From: Paracyclopina nana
Lineage: Eukaryota; Arthropoda; Copepoda; Cyclopoida; Cyclopettidae
Assembly (NCBI GenBank): GCA_019096065.1
Contig: JAGUCH010000004.1
Location: 5,642,001-5,706,000, forward strand
Reading direction: 5' to 3'
Length of the DNA stretch: 64,000 nucleotides
Below the pieces are notes generated by a model. It did not search any database. It saw nothing but the letters and a program-made list of their open reading frames with translations, and had not been told where the DNA came from. Below are positions 53,292 through 64,000 of this stretch, in pieces (position 1 is the stretch's first letter; every line of letters begins with the position of its first letter). The position numbers and the translations under genes were made by a program.

Positions 53292-54103
53292 CCATTTGCG
53301 TAAACTTTTTATGTTTTTTATGAAATAGACCCTTTCTTCTAGATTCCTATAAGTGAAAATGCTACGCACAGTTAAGTTGGTTTGGTTTTCTTTATAAAAC
53401 ACTTTTTCCAAGAACACAAAGAAGCCTGTGTATTATTGTTTAATAACATAAGTCTTGAGGAGTCAGCATGAATATTCTTAATAGTATAGGAGACAGAAAA
53501 AGTCCAGAGAAGGTTGATAATAAAAGCTGAAGAAATGGTCATCATAAGCGACTTGTTCACTTTCAACTTGAAAGAGGAGCTAGAGGGTGGTCTGTTTGCA
53601 GCAACATTTCAAACACCAGTATAAAAGTTAAAAGACAAATAATGAGTACTCCTATGGAGAGAAAAAAGAAAACTTGCAGGCTTCCTTAAGAATGTTTGTA
53701 CGAAGACATCAAAAATTGAGTTTGTCCACAGCTCACTACACTTGTCTAGTTCTGGAAATTTCCGAGAAGTAAAGACTCCAAAAGGGAGGTGTACAAAAAT
53801 TGGTATTGGATGCTGTTGCAGTTATGGTCTCTTTCCCGGTCATGAATACTGTGATGTAAGAAGGGTGGAGTATCGTCATCATTGCTATTGTTGAGTCACC
53901 ATGTACCAAGTACTGAGGATAATAATGAGGAGGGAGCTTCTTCCACATCTCAAGGCGTTTCTGAGGAGACTTTGGCCGAAGGAATACTAGGTGACGTTAG
54001 CAAATCCGAAATGTGGACACCCGGGAAGCTACGACTGATCATAATAATACTTATGGGGTCATGTTCATATGTACACGCAAGGTAGAATGGAAAAACTTTT
54101 GAC
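53292..54103. other. Spacer between Reeler gene and WDR82
   Basis: Convergent 3' regions. No supported gene. Only short frames without conserved features. Confidence 0.45.
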
Positions 54104-55417
54104 TTAGGAGTCCTCGTCAACACTGGGCAGCCAAAATGCCATGTTTTTGCAAGATGAGGCCATCATCATGTACTTTGGGTTAAACTGGACACATTGAACC
54201 GGGCCAGTGTGGTCCCCATTGAGTACGCACACTTTGGAGCCGTTCTCTGCATTCCAGATGTGCACTCGTCCGTCTGTCGAGCCAGAAATCACGAATTGTG
54301 AGTCTGGCGAAAACGAGGCCTCCAGTGGAAGCGCTTTGGAGTTGAGATGACCAGTGAAAGTTTGTAGATTCGAGCCCGAGAAGGCATCAATTAGGCGGAT
54401 CATGCTGCCATTTGTAGAGATGAGGATTGTTTTGCCATCCGGACTGAATTTGAGGCCAGTCCACTCAATGTCTTTTTCCACTGAAAACGTTTTAAAAATC
54501 AGCCTATGCATTCGCAAGGGAGTATGAATAAAAATACCTGAGAATTTGAAAGATGAAAATGGGCCTTTGTCAAAGCTCCTTAAATCATAAAGCTTTACAC
54601 TCTCTGAGTTGATGCCTACGGCAAAGATGAGACCTTCGGGGTCAAACGCAGCAACCGGTCTACCAGCGAGGTTCATGAAACCTTGGCAGTATGTGGACCT
54701 ATGAGAATTGACACTCAGGAAGATTAACTCTGAAAACTGAACCAAGGGTTTTATGGCATCTTACCTGATGTCCCAAAGGCGGATGCTTTTGTCAAGTGAC
54801 CCAGACAAAAAGCTGTCATCAGTCGGGTTCATACACAGGGTCACAACTCTCTTCGTGTGGCCCCTGAAGTATGAGATGTACTTGTTCTCGTGCACGTTTA
54901 GGTATCTGATAATGTCATTTTCTTTGGTTGACGCATGAACCACATTGGTTTTGTTCTGAGTGAAGTGGATCAAATCCACGCCGTACTTTTTCGAGTTCAG
55001 CGTTCGTTTCTGCGTACCTCGCTCACAATCATATATGACAATTTGGTCGTCATCCGCGGACGAAATGAGGAGCGAGCCGTCAGTAGCAAAGTGCATATGA
55101 TTGATGGTATCTTGATTGTCGCGGAAGACTTTGCCTACCCGCATCGAACGGATCACGTTGTCGACCAGCTTCATTTCGTACACAATGTTGTCCTCGGGAG
55201 GTTCTTTAGAGTTGTCTAACTTGCCTCCGATTCCAGAGGAGGACGAGCCCGAGGACTTGGCCGAACTCTGACGTCGCCTGCGAGTCCCCGACGATCCACT
55301 TGAGCTCGATGAATTGTTCACCTTGGAATGCTTTTCGATGTCGGCAGCTCCAGGATTGGGAGGACGATGCTGATGCGCACTTGAATTCGCGACTTGCACA
55401 CCATTATCGTGATGCAT
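54104..55417 (-). CDS. WDR82: WDR82 / Swd2, WD40 subunit of SET1-COMPASS
   Basis: Links the SET1 H3K4 methyltransferase complex, and the PNUTS-PP1 phosphatase complex, to RNA polymerase II. Exons 55417-54765, 54698-54538 and 54480-54104 (introns 66 and 57 nt) give 396 residues. The canonical protein starts at internal Met ~82 ([20 protein letters not shown]) and runs through WD repeats with [70 protein letters not shown] and the invariant ending CKNMAFWLP. The ~81 residues before that Met are Ser/His/Asn-rich with a basic patch ([14 protein letters not shown]) and have no counterpart in human WDR82 (313 residues). The ATG at 55417 opens the same exon without interruption, so the extension looks translated but is not proven. 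Confidence 0.93.
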
Positions 55418-56678
55418 TTAAACCAAGTGAACTGTTTTGGCCTCGAAATTCAAGAACCAAAACGCGACTGGCGAAAACAGTCCATAAAGTTGATCTTGAG
55501 GAGCAAAGATTGCAACACCGACTTCGGGCAGAGCATCAATTTCAGAGCAAGCAAGCAGCCTTTGCGTGCCCTCAAAACATTCAGTAAGACAGAAACTCAG
55601 TTCAGACGCGCGATCAAATATTCTCCCTCTTGTCTGCAGTGACAATTCGAATTCTAGAATCAGCCTTATTTGAGAGCTCAGAAGAGTCGAAAAATCGGCG
55701 GATTTACCATGGTTATTAGCACGCAAGTTGACGCGTTGTAATTTCGCGACTCATGATTTCACATAAAAAAGTGCCATTTCTTGCGTATAAATGTTAATTT
55801 CACGAACTTTGAACTCAAACTGTGAGCCTTAAAAATCTTACTTTGCGTAAGTTGTGCATTTTGTGAGATTCTGCTAAATACAGACCAGAATTAGCTCAGT
55901 GCTTGAAATCTGCCACTTTATCTTATCACATTTTCCATTGGTAGCATTGGTATAAACTGCAAATGATATGCATTTTGTTTCAAATAAAGAAAATTGCAAT
56001 CATGAAGATCCTTGAGATGTATTGGCCATGCAAAACGAAGATCAAATTTGGCGAAATGCCTGAAAATTGCACGCTCTTTTTGGTAGAAAGCCGCCAATTA
56101 AATAAAAAAAACATTCGACAATCGACTATGCTAAGAGCAAGGTGTTTAGGGCCTTTCCATGTGGTGTGTCAACAAACAGTAAATGAGTGATAGTGTCAAA
56201 AAATGGTAACTGTGTGCTATGCAATGCGTAATAGTGACAGTGTCAAGGAGTGACAGGCAGATAGACATGTAACAAGCAACCAAAACAAACTTTATTTCAT
56301 AACTCATTTCAGTTATCCCCTTTTTCTTACAAAAAACACCAATTTAAGCTGTGTGACTTTCTGCTTAGTCTGGTAACTCTTGATGAAAAACAAACTTTTA
56401 TGCTTTTGTCCATCTGACTTGTGTTGTGTTGTGCTGTGCTTTGACGTGACAAATTTCTGTAACTTGGAAAATTTAGCACTGACTGTAGCGTCGAGTTTTG
56501 GTAACTTAGTGTCAAAAAAGCATCACATGGAAAGCCCCTTAGTAAAGGAAAGGAGGTTCCAACTCTCAATTTCTAAACATTTTGCACATCGCTGTAGTAG
56601 GGCTCGCAAGACTTCCTTTCGGACCTGAAAGATACTACTGATTTTTTTGTTTTGTGAGAGTAGTGTAATAGCAATATC
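55418..56678. other. Spacer, no supported gene
   Basis: 1.26 kb between WDR82 and the cyclotransferase. Only short frames are seen. Presumed WDR82 promoter and cyclotransferase 3' UTR. Confidence 0.45.
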
Positions 56679-57189
56679 TCACGGTTTGATGTACTTCTTG
56701 TCAGAGGTTTTCCCGTCATAGCTGATGAGGAATGGCTTTAGTTGCAAAAGCTCGTCCCTGTAATTTTTAAGCAAGTAAATGTATGCTTTGACCCTGCATC
56801 CTACATGCAGTTCTTGGCTTTTCTCCTTTGACTCCTTAGTCAGGACAAATTCCTCTTCCGTCCTCGTGTAGTAAATTGGGTGGTTCTCCAGCTTGTCCAA
56901 TTTCCCTACCAAGGTCTCGCTGTCAACCCTTTATGTAAAATTGCTGGATTTTTGTCAAATTAAGATTTATGCTTTCCTACTCGTAAATTTCACCCTGGAT
57001 ATGGTTTCCTGTGCCTGGTGCATCGAGCGCATACGGAATGTTGTACCTTGATGCTATCACCAATGGAAATTTCCTCTCGCTTGTGGCCCTTCCGCAAAAA
57101 GTGATTTTTTCAGAATCCAGCAAATGGTGATTCGGTTCACCACTTTTCAGAGTCCCATAAACAAAGGCATAATGCAGCTGTTGATCCAT
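56679..57189 (-). CDS. Gamma-glutamylcyclotransferase-like (GGACT/AIG2) enzyme
   Basis: Predicted to cyclise gamma-glutamyl groups, releasing 5-oxoproline. Exons 57189-56981 and 56928-56679 (52-nt intron) give 152 residues, the usual GGACT size. The substrate loop FVYGTLKSGEPNHHLL is at the N-terminus, followed by YALDAPGTGNHIQGEIYEV, with the catalytic-type Glu in GEIYEV restored by the splice (GA/G). DKLENHPIYYTR matches the LDxxEghpxxYxR block. The final exon includes AYIYLL and FLISYDG. An ATG at 57249 would add 20 residues (MIYHLRFDK). 57189 matches the family start. Divergent from PGM1, with 301 bp between starts. Confidence 0.88.
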
Positions 57190-57490
57190 TTTTAGATATG
57201 CGAGATAATTTTTGTGAAAAAGTTTGTCAAACCGCAAGTGGTAAATCATGTGTTCATCGTTCTCGCGCTGCTTCGATATCTAGTTTGAAACAACGCGCAC
57301 TTTGTTGCTATTGGGCACCATATCAGAAATAGAAATGCTTTATGTCAAAGCTTTCTCATAAGGGCCAGCGTTCCACCGGTGAAACTCCTTTTTGGAAGGT
57401 CACTTTGAGGTGACTTTCAAAATTGTTCCCAACTTACAAGTCAAAGTTGTGAACGTCGCTTTGAACAAGTTCAGAAGATTTTTCGGCATC
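57190..57490. promoter_or_regulatory. Likely bidirectional promoter, GGACT-like / PGM1
   Basis: Two divergent start codons lie 301 bp apart, so both promoters and leaders must fit here. No specific motif is called. Confidence 0.4.
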
Positions 57491-59290
57491 ATGGCAACCG
57501 TCAACATTTCAGTAGTGGAAACTAAGGTCTATTCAGGCCAAAAACCAGGCACGTCAGGCCTTCGTAAGAAAGTGGAAGAGTTCATGCAAGAGCACTATAT
57601 GGAAAATTTCATTCAATGTACGCTCGAGGCAATGGGTGACTCTATGGTGGGATCTACACTTGTCGTAGGCGGAGACGGCCGGTATGGTGTTCCCATCGCG
57701 GTTGACAAGATCATCAAAATGGCGGCTGCCAACAAGGTGCGAATGTCACTTTCCATAATCCCCTTAATCACATGCTAATTAGCGCATTTGTGTTAAGGTG
57801 TCAAAGTTGATTGTTGCCAAGGATGGAATAATGTCAACACCAGCATTGTCAAATATCATTCGCAAGCGTAAAACTACTGGAGGTATCATTTTGACTGCCT
57901 CTCACAATCCTGGTGGCCAGAATGGCGGTGATTTTGGCATCAAGTTCAACATGGAGAATGGTGGACCTGCACCCACTGACTTCACGGATCGGATTTTCAA
58001 ACTGAGTGGAGCTATCAAGACTTACAACATTTGTCCCGATTTGTCGTGTGATTTTAGTGCACTTGGCACGCACACCTTTAACGTGGCTGGCTCAGAGTTC
58101 ACGGTAGAAGTAATTGACTCTATTGACGATTATGTGGACATGATGAAAGCCATTTTCGACTTTGACATGATAAGAGAGCACTTGAAAGGAGTCAAAATCC
58201 TAGTCAATTCCTTGCATGGTGTCACTGGTCCATATGCTGAGCGTATTTTCGGAAAGGAGTTGGGAGCCAGTCAAGAGAGCTTTCTGAAGACCAACATTTT
58301 GCCTGATTTCGGGGGTGGCCATCCTGACCCTAATCTTACTTATGCTCAAGATTTGGTTGATGCTATGGCCAATGGAGACTTCGGATTTGGAGCTGCTTTT
58401 GATGGTGACGGTGACCGTAACATGATCCTTGGAGCCAAGGCTTTTTTCGTGACTCCTTGTGACTCCCTGGCAGTGATCGCCAACAACTTAGAATGCATTC
58501 CCTACTTCCAAAAGAACCCTGCTAATGGTTATGCCCGAAGCATGCCCACGTCTGCAGCTCTTGATAGGTGCGCTATATCTTAAGGCTCCATAAGCATACG
58601 CTACTTACATTTCATATTTGTTTTAGGGTTGCTGCAGCTAAAGGCAAAGAATGCTTTGAAACACCCACTGGATGGAAGTTTTTCGGAAACCTTCTTGATG
58701 CGGGCAGAATCTCGCTTTGTGGAGAGGAGAGCTTTGGAACTGGATCTGATCACATCCGCGAAAAAGATGGAATTTGGGCTGCTTTGGCATGGCTGCAAAT
58801 CCTGGCTAGCAGAAAGCAATCGGTTGAAGAAGTTCTCAAAGAACATTGGGCTGCTTATGGGCGCAACTTTTTCACCAGATATGACTATGAAAACTGCGAA
58901 TCTGAGCCTTGCCAAAAAATGATGGACGAGCTTCAAAGTTTCATCAGCGACAGCAGCAATATTGGCAAAACTTTCACTTCTGCTTCTGGAAAGGCCTTCA
59001 CTGTCTCGAAGACTGACGACTTTGAGTATGTTGATCCTATTGACAATAGTGTCACCAAAAACCAGGGAATAAGGATCTTTTTCGAAGACGGTTCTCGCAT
59101 AGTGATGAGGCTGTCTGGAACAGGCAGTTCAGGGGCAACTGTCAGGATGTATGTCGACACTTACGAGTCGAACAAGGAGAACCAGCTTAAGAGTGCTGCC
59201 GAGATGTTGGCCCCTTGCATCGATGTGGCCTTGCAAATCTCAAACCTACCCAAGCACACTGGCAGAGACAAGCCAACAGTCATCACATAA
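57491..59290 (+). CDS. PGM1: Phosphoglucomutase 1
   Basis: Cytosolic alpha-D-phosphohexomutase interconverting glucose 1-phosphate and glucose 6-phosphate. Exons 57491-57736, 57798-58567 and 58627-59290 (introns 61 and 59 nt) give 559 residues (human 562). Landmarks in order: [23 protein letters not shown], the catalytic phosphoserine loop [13 protein letters not shown] (~112-120), the Mg-binding loop [11 protein letters not shown], the sugar-specificity loop [19 protein letters not shown] and the phosphate-binding loop [15 protein letters not shown]. All catalytic residues look intact, so the gene is probably functional. Its stop is 65 bp from the stop of the convergent glycine decarboxylase gene. 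Confidence 0.97.
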
Positions 59291-59315
59291 GAAGGTCTTA
59301 TGATTGTTACAACAG

Positions 59316-59321
59316 TTTATT
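59316..59321 (-). promoter_or_regulatory. Poly(A) signal for glycine decarboxylase
   Basis: AATAAA on the minus strand, 34 bp after the GLDC stop codon and only 25 bp from the PGM1 stop, so the GLDC mRNA probably ends within or next to PGM1 sequence. Confidence 0.55.
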
Positions 59322-59355
59322 TTAAGCTTGCGCAATGCAATAACACCGTCATCTA

Positions 59356-62300
59356 CTACCATTCGGTAAGAATTTCCTTATCCAGCCCTGGTTTGATAAC
59401 TGGGTTGACTACGTGGGGACTTACATAAGATTCCATTGGAGGGCACGAGCAAATCAGGTTTTTGTCTCCATGGGCATCATCGATTCTGGCCACACTAGGC
59501 CAAAGCTTAGTATCAGCTGAAACGAATGGCTAAAAGGAGCGTAATATTAAATTATTTGCTGCATTACCCAAGGAAACAAGAAAAAAACTTACCGCCGGGA
59601 AAGCTCCGATTTCTCTCGAGTAAGGCCTGTCCCAATTGGTGTCAAAGACAGCCGTCAAAGTATGTGGGGAGTTCTTGAGGGGATTGTTAGTCTTGGGCAT
59701 TTTGCCTTCTTCGATATCTCTGATTTCTTGCCTCATGCAAATGAGCGCATCACAAAATCTGTCAAGCTCGGCTTTGGGCTCCGATTCGGTAGGCTCAATC
59801 ATCAGTGCACCTGCCACGGGCCATGACATGGTCGGAGCATGGAATCCATAATCCATGAGCCTCTTAGCCATATCAACAGCCTCGATGTTAGCTGATTTCT
59901 TGAAGGGCCGCACGTCAATGATGAACTCGTGAGCAACCAAGCCTTTGTTGCCCCTGTGCAACACATGATAATGGTTCTCCAATCGTTTTGCCATATAATT
60001 GGCGTTCAAGATTGCCACTTGAGTTGCTCGCTTCAGGCCACGAGCGCCCATCATCTTGATGTAGACCCACGAAATAGGCAAGATTGCAGCTGAACCATAG
60101 GGAGCAGCGCTGACCACGCCGAAAGGCTTGGCACTCTTGCCCATTCTTAGCTTGGCACCAGTGTGGACCACAGGATGGGACGGTAAGAAAGGAGCCAAAT
60201 GGGTCTTCACGCCAATTGGGCCAACTCCGGGTCCACCTCCTCCGTGAGGAATGCAAAATGTCTTGTGCAAATTGAGATGTGACACGTCTGCTCCGTAGTC
60301 TCCTGGGCGGCAAAGTCCAACTTGGGCATTCATGTTGGCTCCGTCCAAGTAGACTTGTCCGCCGTGCTGGTGGATCAAGTTGCAAATTTCAGCCACAGTG
60401 GTCTCGAACACACCATTGGTGGAGGGATAGGTGATCATAAGGCAAGCCAATTCATTGGAGTACTGCTCCACTTTCCTCTGCAGGTCTTGCATGTCAACAG
60501 CTCCATTGATGTCCACGTTCACGGGGATCACTTTCATGCCAGCCATTTGGGCGGAGGCAGGATTTGTGCCGTGCGCTGACAAGGGAATCAAGCAGACATT
60601 CCTCTGCTTTTCACCCTTTGAATTTAAGTAGGACATGATTGCCCTCAATCCAGCATATTCGCCTTGAGCTCCTGAATTAGGTTGGAAAGAGACATGATCG
60701 TAGCCAGTTATTTCGCACAGGTCTCGCTCCAGTTCCTCAAAAAGCTGTCTGTATCCAAAGGCTTGATCTGTGGGAGCAAAGGGATGAATGTTGGCAATTT
60801 CAGGGAAACTGCAAGGCATCATTTCTGTCGTAGAATTGAGCTTCATGGTGCAAGATCCCAAGGGAATCATGGAATGCACCAGAGACACATCCTTGTTTTC
60901 TAGCCTCTTCATGTACCTCACAATCTCAGCCTCAGAGTGGTGAATATTGAATACTGGGTGGGTCATGAATGGAGAAGTCCTCTCAAAGGACGAGTGAATG
61001 ATGGAGCCTTCAAGATTTTGAGGAGTGGAGTCCTCAGCAACTTGATTGAGGGACTTGGGTGTACCGAAAATCCACAAAATGTCACGTACATCTGTACGAT
61101 TGATGGTCTCATCCAAGGAAATGCCAACCGTTTCATCGGGGAAGTATCGGAGGTTGATTTGCATTTCTTTTGCCCTGTGCTTGATTTCTGACACATCCAG
61201 CCTGGGGCTGACTTTGATGGTGTCAAAGAACATGTCATTCTGGATTTCATTTCCAGACTCACGAAGGCCTTTGGCCAGAAGTAAAGTGGCATTATGGATC
61301 CTCATCGCAATATCTCTGATTCCTTGTGGGCCATGATACACACCGTACATGGCTGAAATATTGGCCAACAATGCCTGAGCAGTGCAAATGTTGGACGTTG
61401 CCTTGTCTCGGCGAATATGTTGCTCTCGGGTTTGCAGAGCCAAGCGATAGCAATCTTTGTTGTTGCTATCCCTAAGATAGATAAAAAAAATAGTGTAATA
61501 GTGATGATCAATCAGAGACTTAGGATGCAATTATACCTAACCGCTCCTTCTAAAACACACACAATGACCACAATTGGCCCACAATGCCCACAACACCCAT
61601 AAGGCACACAACCAGCTAAAAAGCGCACATGGAGGTAAAAAATAAAAATTAAATAATTATTAATGTAAGCTAGGAAGTGGTTGCAAAAGTGTTCTCAAAG
61701 TGGATGCATAAAAATAATAGAATTAAAATTTGGCTTATCTTATTTAACAAAAAAATAAAGATTATTTGAAGCAGCTTCCGAAAATGAAAGCAGAATATTT
61801 TTCTGGTTTTGCATTGGAGAGATACTGCCGAAATTCGGACTATTACCTTTGTGAGCTTGTTGTGTGTGCCAAACATGAAAATAGCTATTTAAAAATTAAA
61901 GAATTAAAATTTGGCTTTTACTATCAAACAAAAAATAAAGATAAAAGATAAAATAAAGATTTGATGCAGCTTTTGAAAATGTCAACAGAAAAATTTTCTG
62001 ACTTTGCATTGCTGAGATAAATCCAAAATTCGGGCTATTACCACTGAGACCTTTGTGTGCTTGTTGTGTGCCCAACATGAAATTAGGTTTTTTAAATATA
62101 TAGAATTAAAATATGGCTTTTACTTTTTAACAAGAAATTAAAATAATTTAATACAGCCTTCAAACATGTAAACAGAATAATTTTCTGACTATGCCTAGCT
62201 GAGATAATGCCAAAATTCAGGCAGTTACTGCTGAATCCGTTCTTGTTTATGTAGCAAACAACCCAAGCACACAATAGCCCACGTACATTGGCACACAATG

Positions 62301-64000
62301 ATGGCACATAATAGCCCACAATGGCACACAATGATGGCACACAATGGCACACAATGATGGCACAAAAAAGCACACAATGGAAGACAATGGAACACAGCAT
62401 GCACACAACTGGTTCACAAAAGGGCACTCAATCTACACACAAATGCTAAAAGAAAGACCAATTTTCAAAAACGATTCAGATTGCTTCCCTAATCATTTTC
62501 TGAGTGGTCCCATTAATGGTCAAGTTATAAAGTGGTGTGTGCAATTGTGTGTCATTGTGTGCCATCATTGTGTGCCATTGTGGGCTATTCTGTGCTTGGG
62601 TTGTGTACCACATTAATTATCTTGGTCCATTCTTGGCTTGGCTTTCATTAAAAAAGTAGTAGAATTGAGCTACAGTTTTTAGGCTGAAAAAGGGACATTT
62701 CAAGATTTTTAAAATTAAAGATGCCTTAAAATTGCTTTTAGTTTTGTTTATGACATATTTTTTAAAAGTTGCATAGCCAAGTTTTGTTTTTAATTAAAAA
62801 AATCTGTGTGTGCTTTTTAGTAATTGGGTGCTGGATGTGTGCCATGTGAGTATTGTGGGCATTGTGCAACGATTGTGGGCATTGTGTGGCTTTTAGTAGG
62901 ATCCTTACTAACCTTGTAACTCCAACCATTCGACCAGGCATCATTCTCACAAGCTTTTGCTTCGTAGCAAAGAATCCAGCATGAGGTCCACCATAAAAGA
63001 GGGGTACACCGAACCTTTGGCTCGTACCCACAGCAATGTCAACTCCCAACTCGCCTGGAGGCTTCAAGATACTCAAAGCCATCAAATCAGTGGCACAAAC
63101 TGTCATCGTGCCATGAGCTTTAGCATCTTCAATCACTTTGGTGAAATCATGAATGCTTCCCTCCGTATCAGGATACTGAAAGATCACCCCACTGATGTCA
63201 TTCTGGGAGAAATCTGTTTCAAAGACATTTTGCACATCGATTTTGATCTCAAATGGCTCTGCCCTGGTCTCAACGCAACTTATGGTTTGTGGGTGAAGTT
63301 TATCTGAGAGCACAAACCGCTTCCTCTTGTTTTGCCTAATCCAAATAAATTTTAGTCAGGCTCACGAAGAACAAGTAATTTATCCTTTGGAAATACCTAA
63401 AACAAAGCCCTAGAGCCTCAGCTGCCGCAGTACCCTCATCTAAAAGTGAAGCATTTGCCACTTCCAGACCTGTCAAGTCGCTAACCATGGTTTGGTAGTT
63501 GAGCAAACTCTCTAGTCTTCCTTGAGCAATTTCTGGCTGGTATGGAGTATATTGGGTGGTCCTGTAATTATGAATTTGAGAGATGTTCCACGATAAATCA
63601 GCAATATATAGCATACCAGCCAGGATTTTCGAACATGTTCCTCATGATGGTATGAGGTGTTTTTGTATTGTAGTATCCCATACCTATGTAGGTTCTCCAT
63701 ATTTTGTTCTTTTTCACAATTTCCTGAATGCGTTTGATGACGTTTACCTCACCTTACAAATGATGGCGATTAGTGCACCTAATTGAGGCTATTTTAGTAC
63801 TTCATTATGATCACTTACTGTAAGGCTTCTCCAAATCCAGCAAACGATTCAGCTTGATATTCTCAGGCACCGCAACACCGGTCAGCTCATCCAGATTCTA
63901 TGAAACACATGCTTTGGTAATGTTACGTTGGTCTTATTCTAAGGTTGAGCAATCTTACGTTGTATCCCAGCTCTGATAGCATAGCCTTGGCCTCATGCCT
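59356..64000 (-). CDS. GLDC: Glycine decarboxylase (P-protein), 5' end beyond the window
   Basis: PLP-dependent P-protein of the mitochondrial glycine cleavage system. Seven exons on the minus strand: beyond 64000-63959, 63897-63819, 63752-63617, 63561-63397, 63335-62913, 61471-59593 and 59529-59356. All junctions keep frame. Recognisable blocks are [100 protein letters not shown], the PLP-lysine region [18 protein letters not shown] and the C-terminal [21 protein letters not shown] ending. Six introns are visible. Five are 55-66 nt, but the one at 61472-62912 is 1,441 nt and filled with repeats. The start codon and mitochondrial presequence are outside the window. Confidence 0.97.
61548..62898. 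mobile_element. Repeat-rich insertion within a GLDC intron
   Basis: It nearly fills the only long GLDC intron. The ends are imperfect inverted repeats of ~90 bp rich in CACACAATG and CCCACAATGCCCACAA, reading one way at 61550-61630 and the other at 62805-62898, both starting CTAAAA at the outer edge. Inside are three head-to-tail diverged copies of a ~180-200-bp unit and a second, inner inverted pair of CACAATGATGGCACA-type repeats (62255-62400 versus 62535-62605). No reading frame and no clear target duplication. Confidence 0.65.
61721..62270 (+). repeat. Three tandem copies of a ~180-200-bp unit
   Basis: Copies start at about 61721, 61902 and 62104, each with AATTAAAATTTGGCTT or a close variant. 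Each then has a GAAGCAGCTT-like segment, an ACAGAA...TTTTCTG block, a TTCGG-type block and a TTGTTGTGTG-type end. The copies differ from each other at many positions. Confidence 0.7.

Overview
This is animal (metazoan) nuclear DNA, most likely from an arthropod. The genes are split by GT-AG introns, many only 54-96 nt long. They encode recognisable animal proteins: an FMRFamide-receptor-like GPCR, Polycomb, ABCC10, WDR82, METTL26, a Mieap/SPATA18-like protein, PGM1 and glycine decarboxylase. A crustacean or other non-insect arthropod with short introns would fit, but I cannot name the species. I saw no rRNA, tRNA, CRISPR array or bacterial-type operon.

The window has two halves of different character. 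Positions 1-25 kb are sparse. They hold the 3' part of a GPCR with long introns (1429-5627), a 7.3-kb nine-exon Mieap/SPATA18-like gene on the minus strand (10948-18230), and long stretches with no gene I can support. Four insertion-like elements sit here: a 2.8-kb element with ~690-bp terminal inverted repeats (5692-8481), a 209-bp TA-flanked MITE nested in it (6681-6889), a hAT-like MITE with an 8-bp target duplication inside a Mieap-like intron (13165-13636), and a 390-bp TA-flanked MITE (21304-21693).

From 24 kb onward the DNA is dense with genes. In order: an unknown coiled-coil protein (-), Polycomb (+), prenylcysteine oxidase (+), SPCS3 (+), mitochondrial ribosomal protein L24 (+), an EF-hand reticulocalbin/calumenin (-), an intronless KH protein (+), TMEM14 (+), ABCC10 (-), MPHOSPH6 (+), two adjacent ~1,200-residue unknown proteins A and B (-), METTL26 (-), a ChaN/Tiki-superfamily protein (+), a secreted Reeler-domain protein (+), WDR82 (-), a GGACT-type cyclotransferase (-), PGM1 (+), and the 3' part of glycine decarboxylase (-), which runs off the right edge. 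Convergent neighbours here have stop codons only 37-70 bp apart, so their 3' ends must nearly touch or overlap.

Most of the dense half is housekeeping: ER protein processing, chromatin, RNA exosome, mitochondrial translation, and glucose and glycine metabolism. The least explained parts are the A/B pair, which share motifs and look like an undescribed family (B carries an SR domain), and the METTL26-B junction. There a strong splice acceptor lies 27 nt after the METTL26 stop, which suggests trans-splicing or a shared transcript. The Mieap-like gene has a large extra N-terminal region, and the glycine decarboxylase gene has a repeat-filled 1.4-kb intron.
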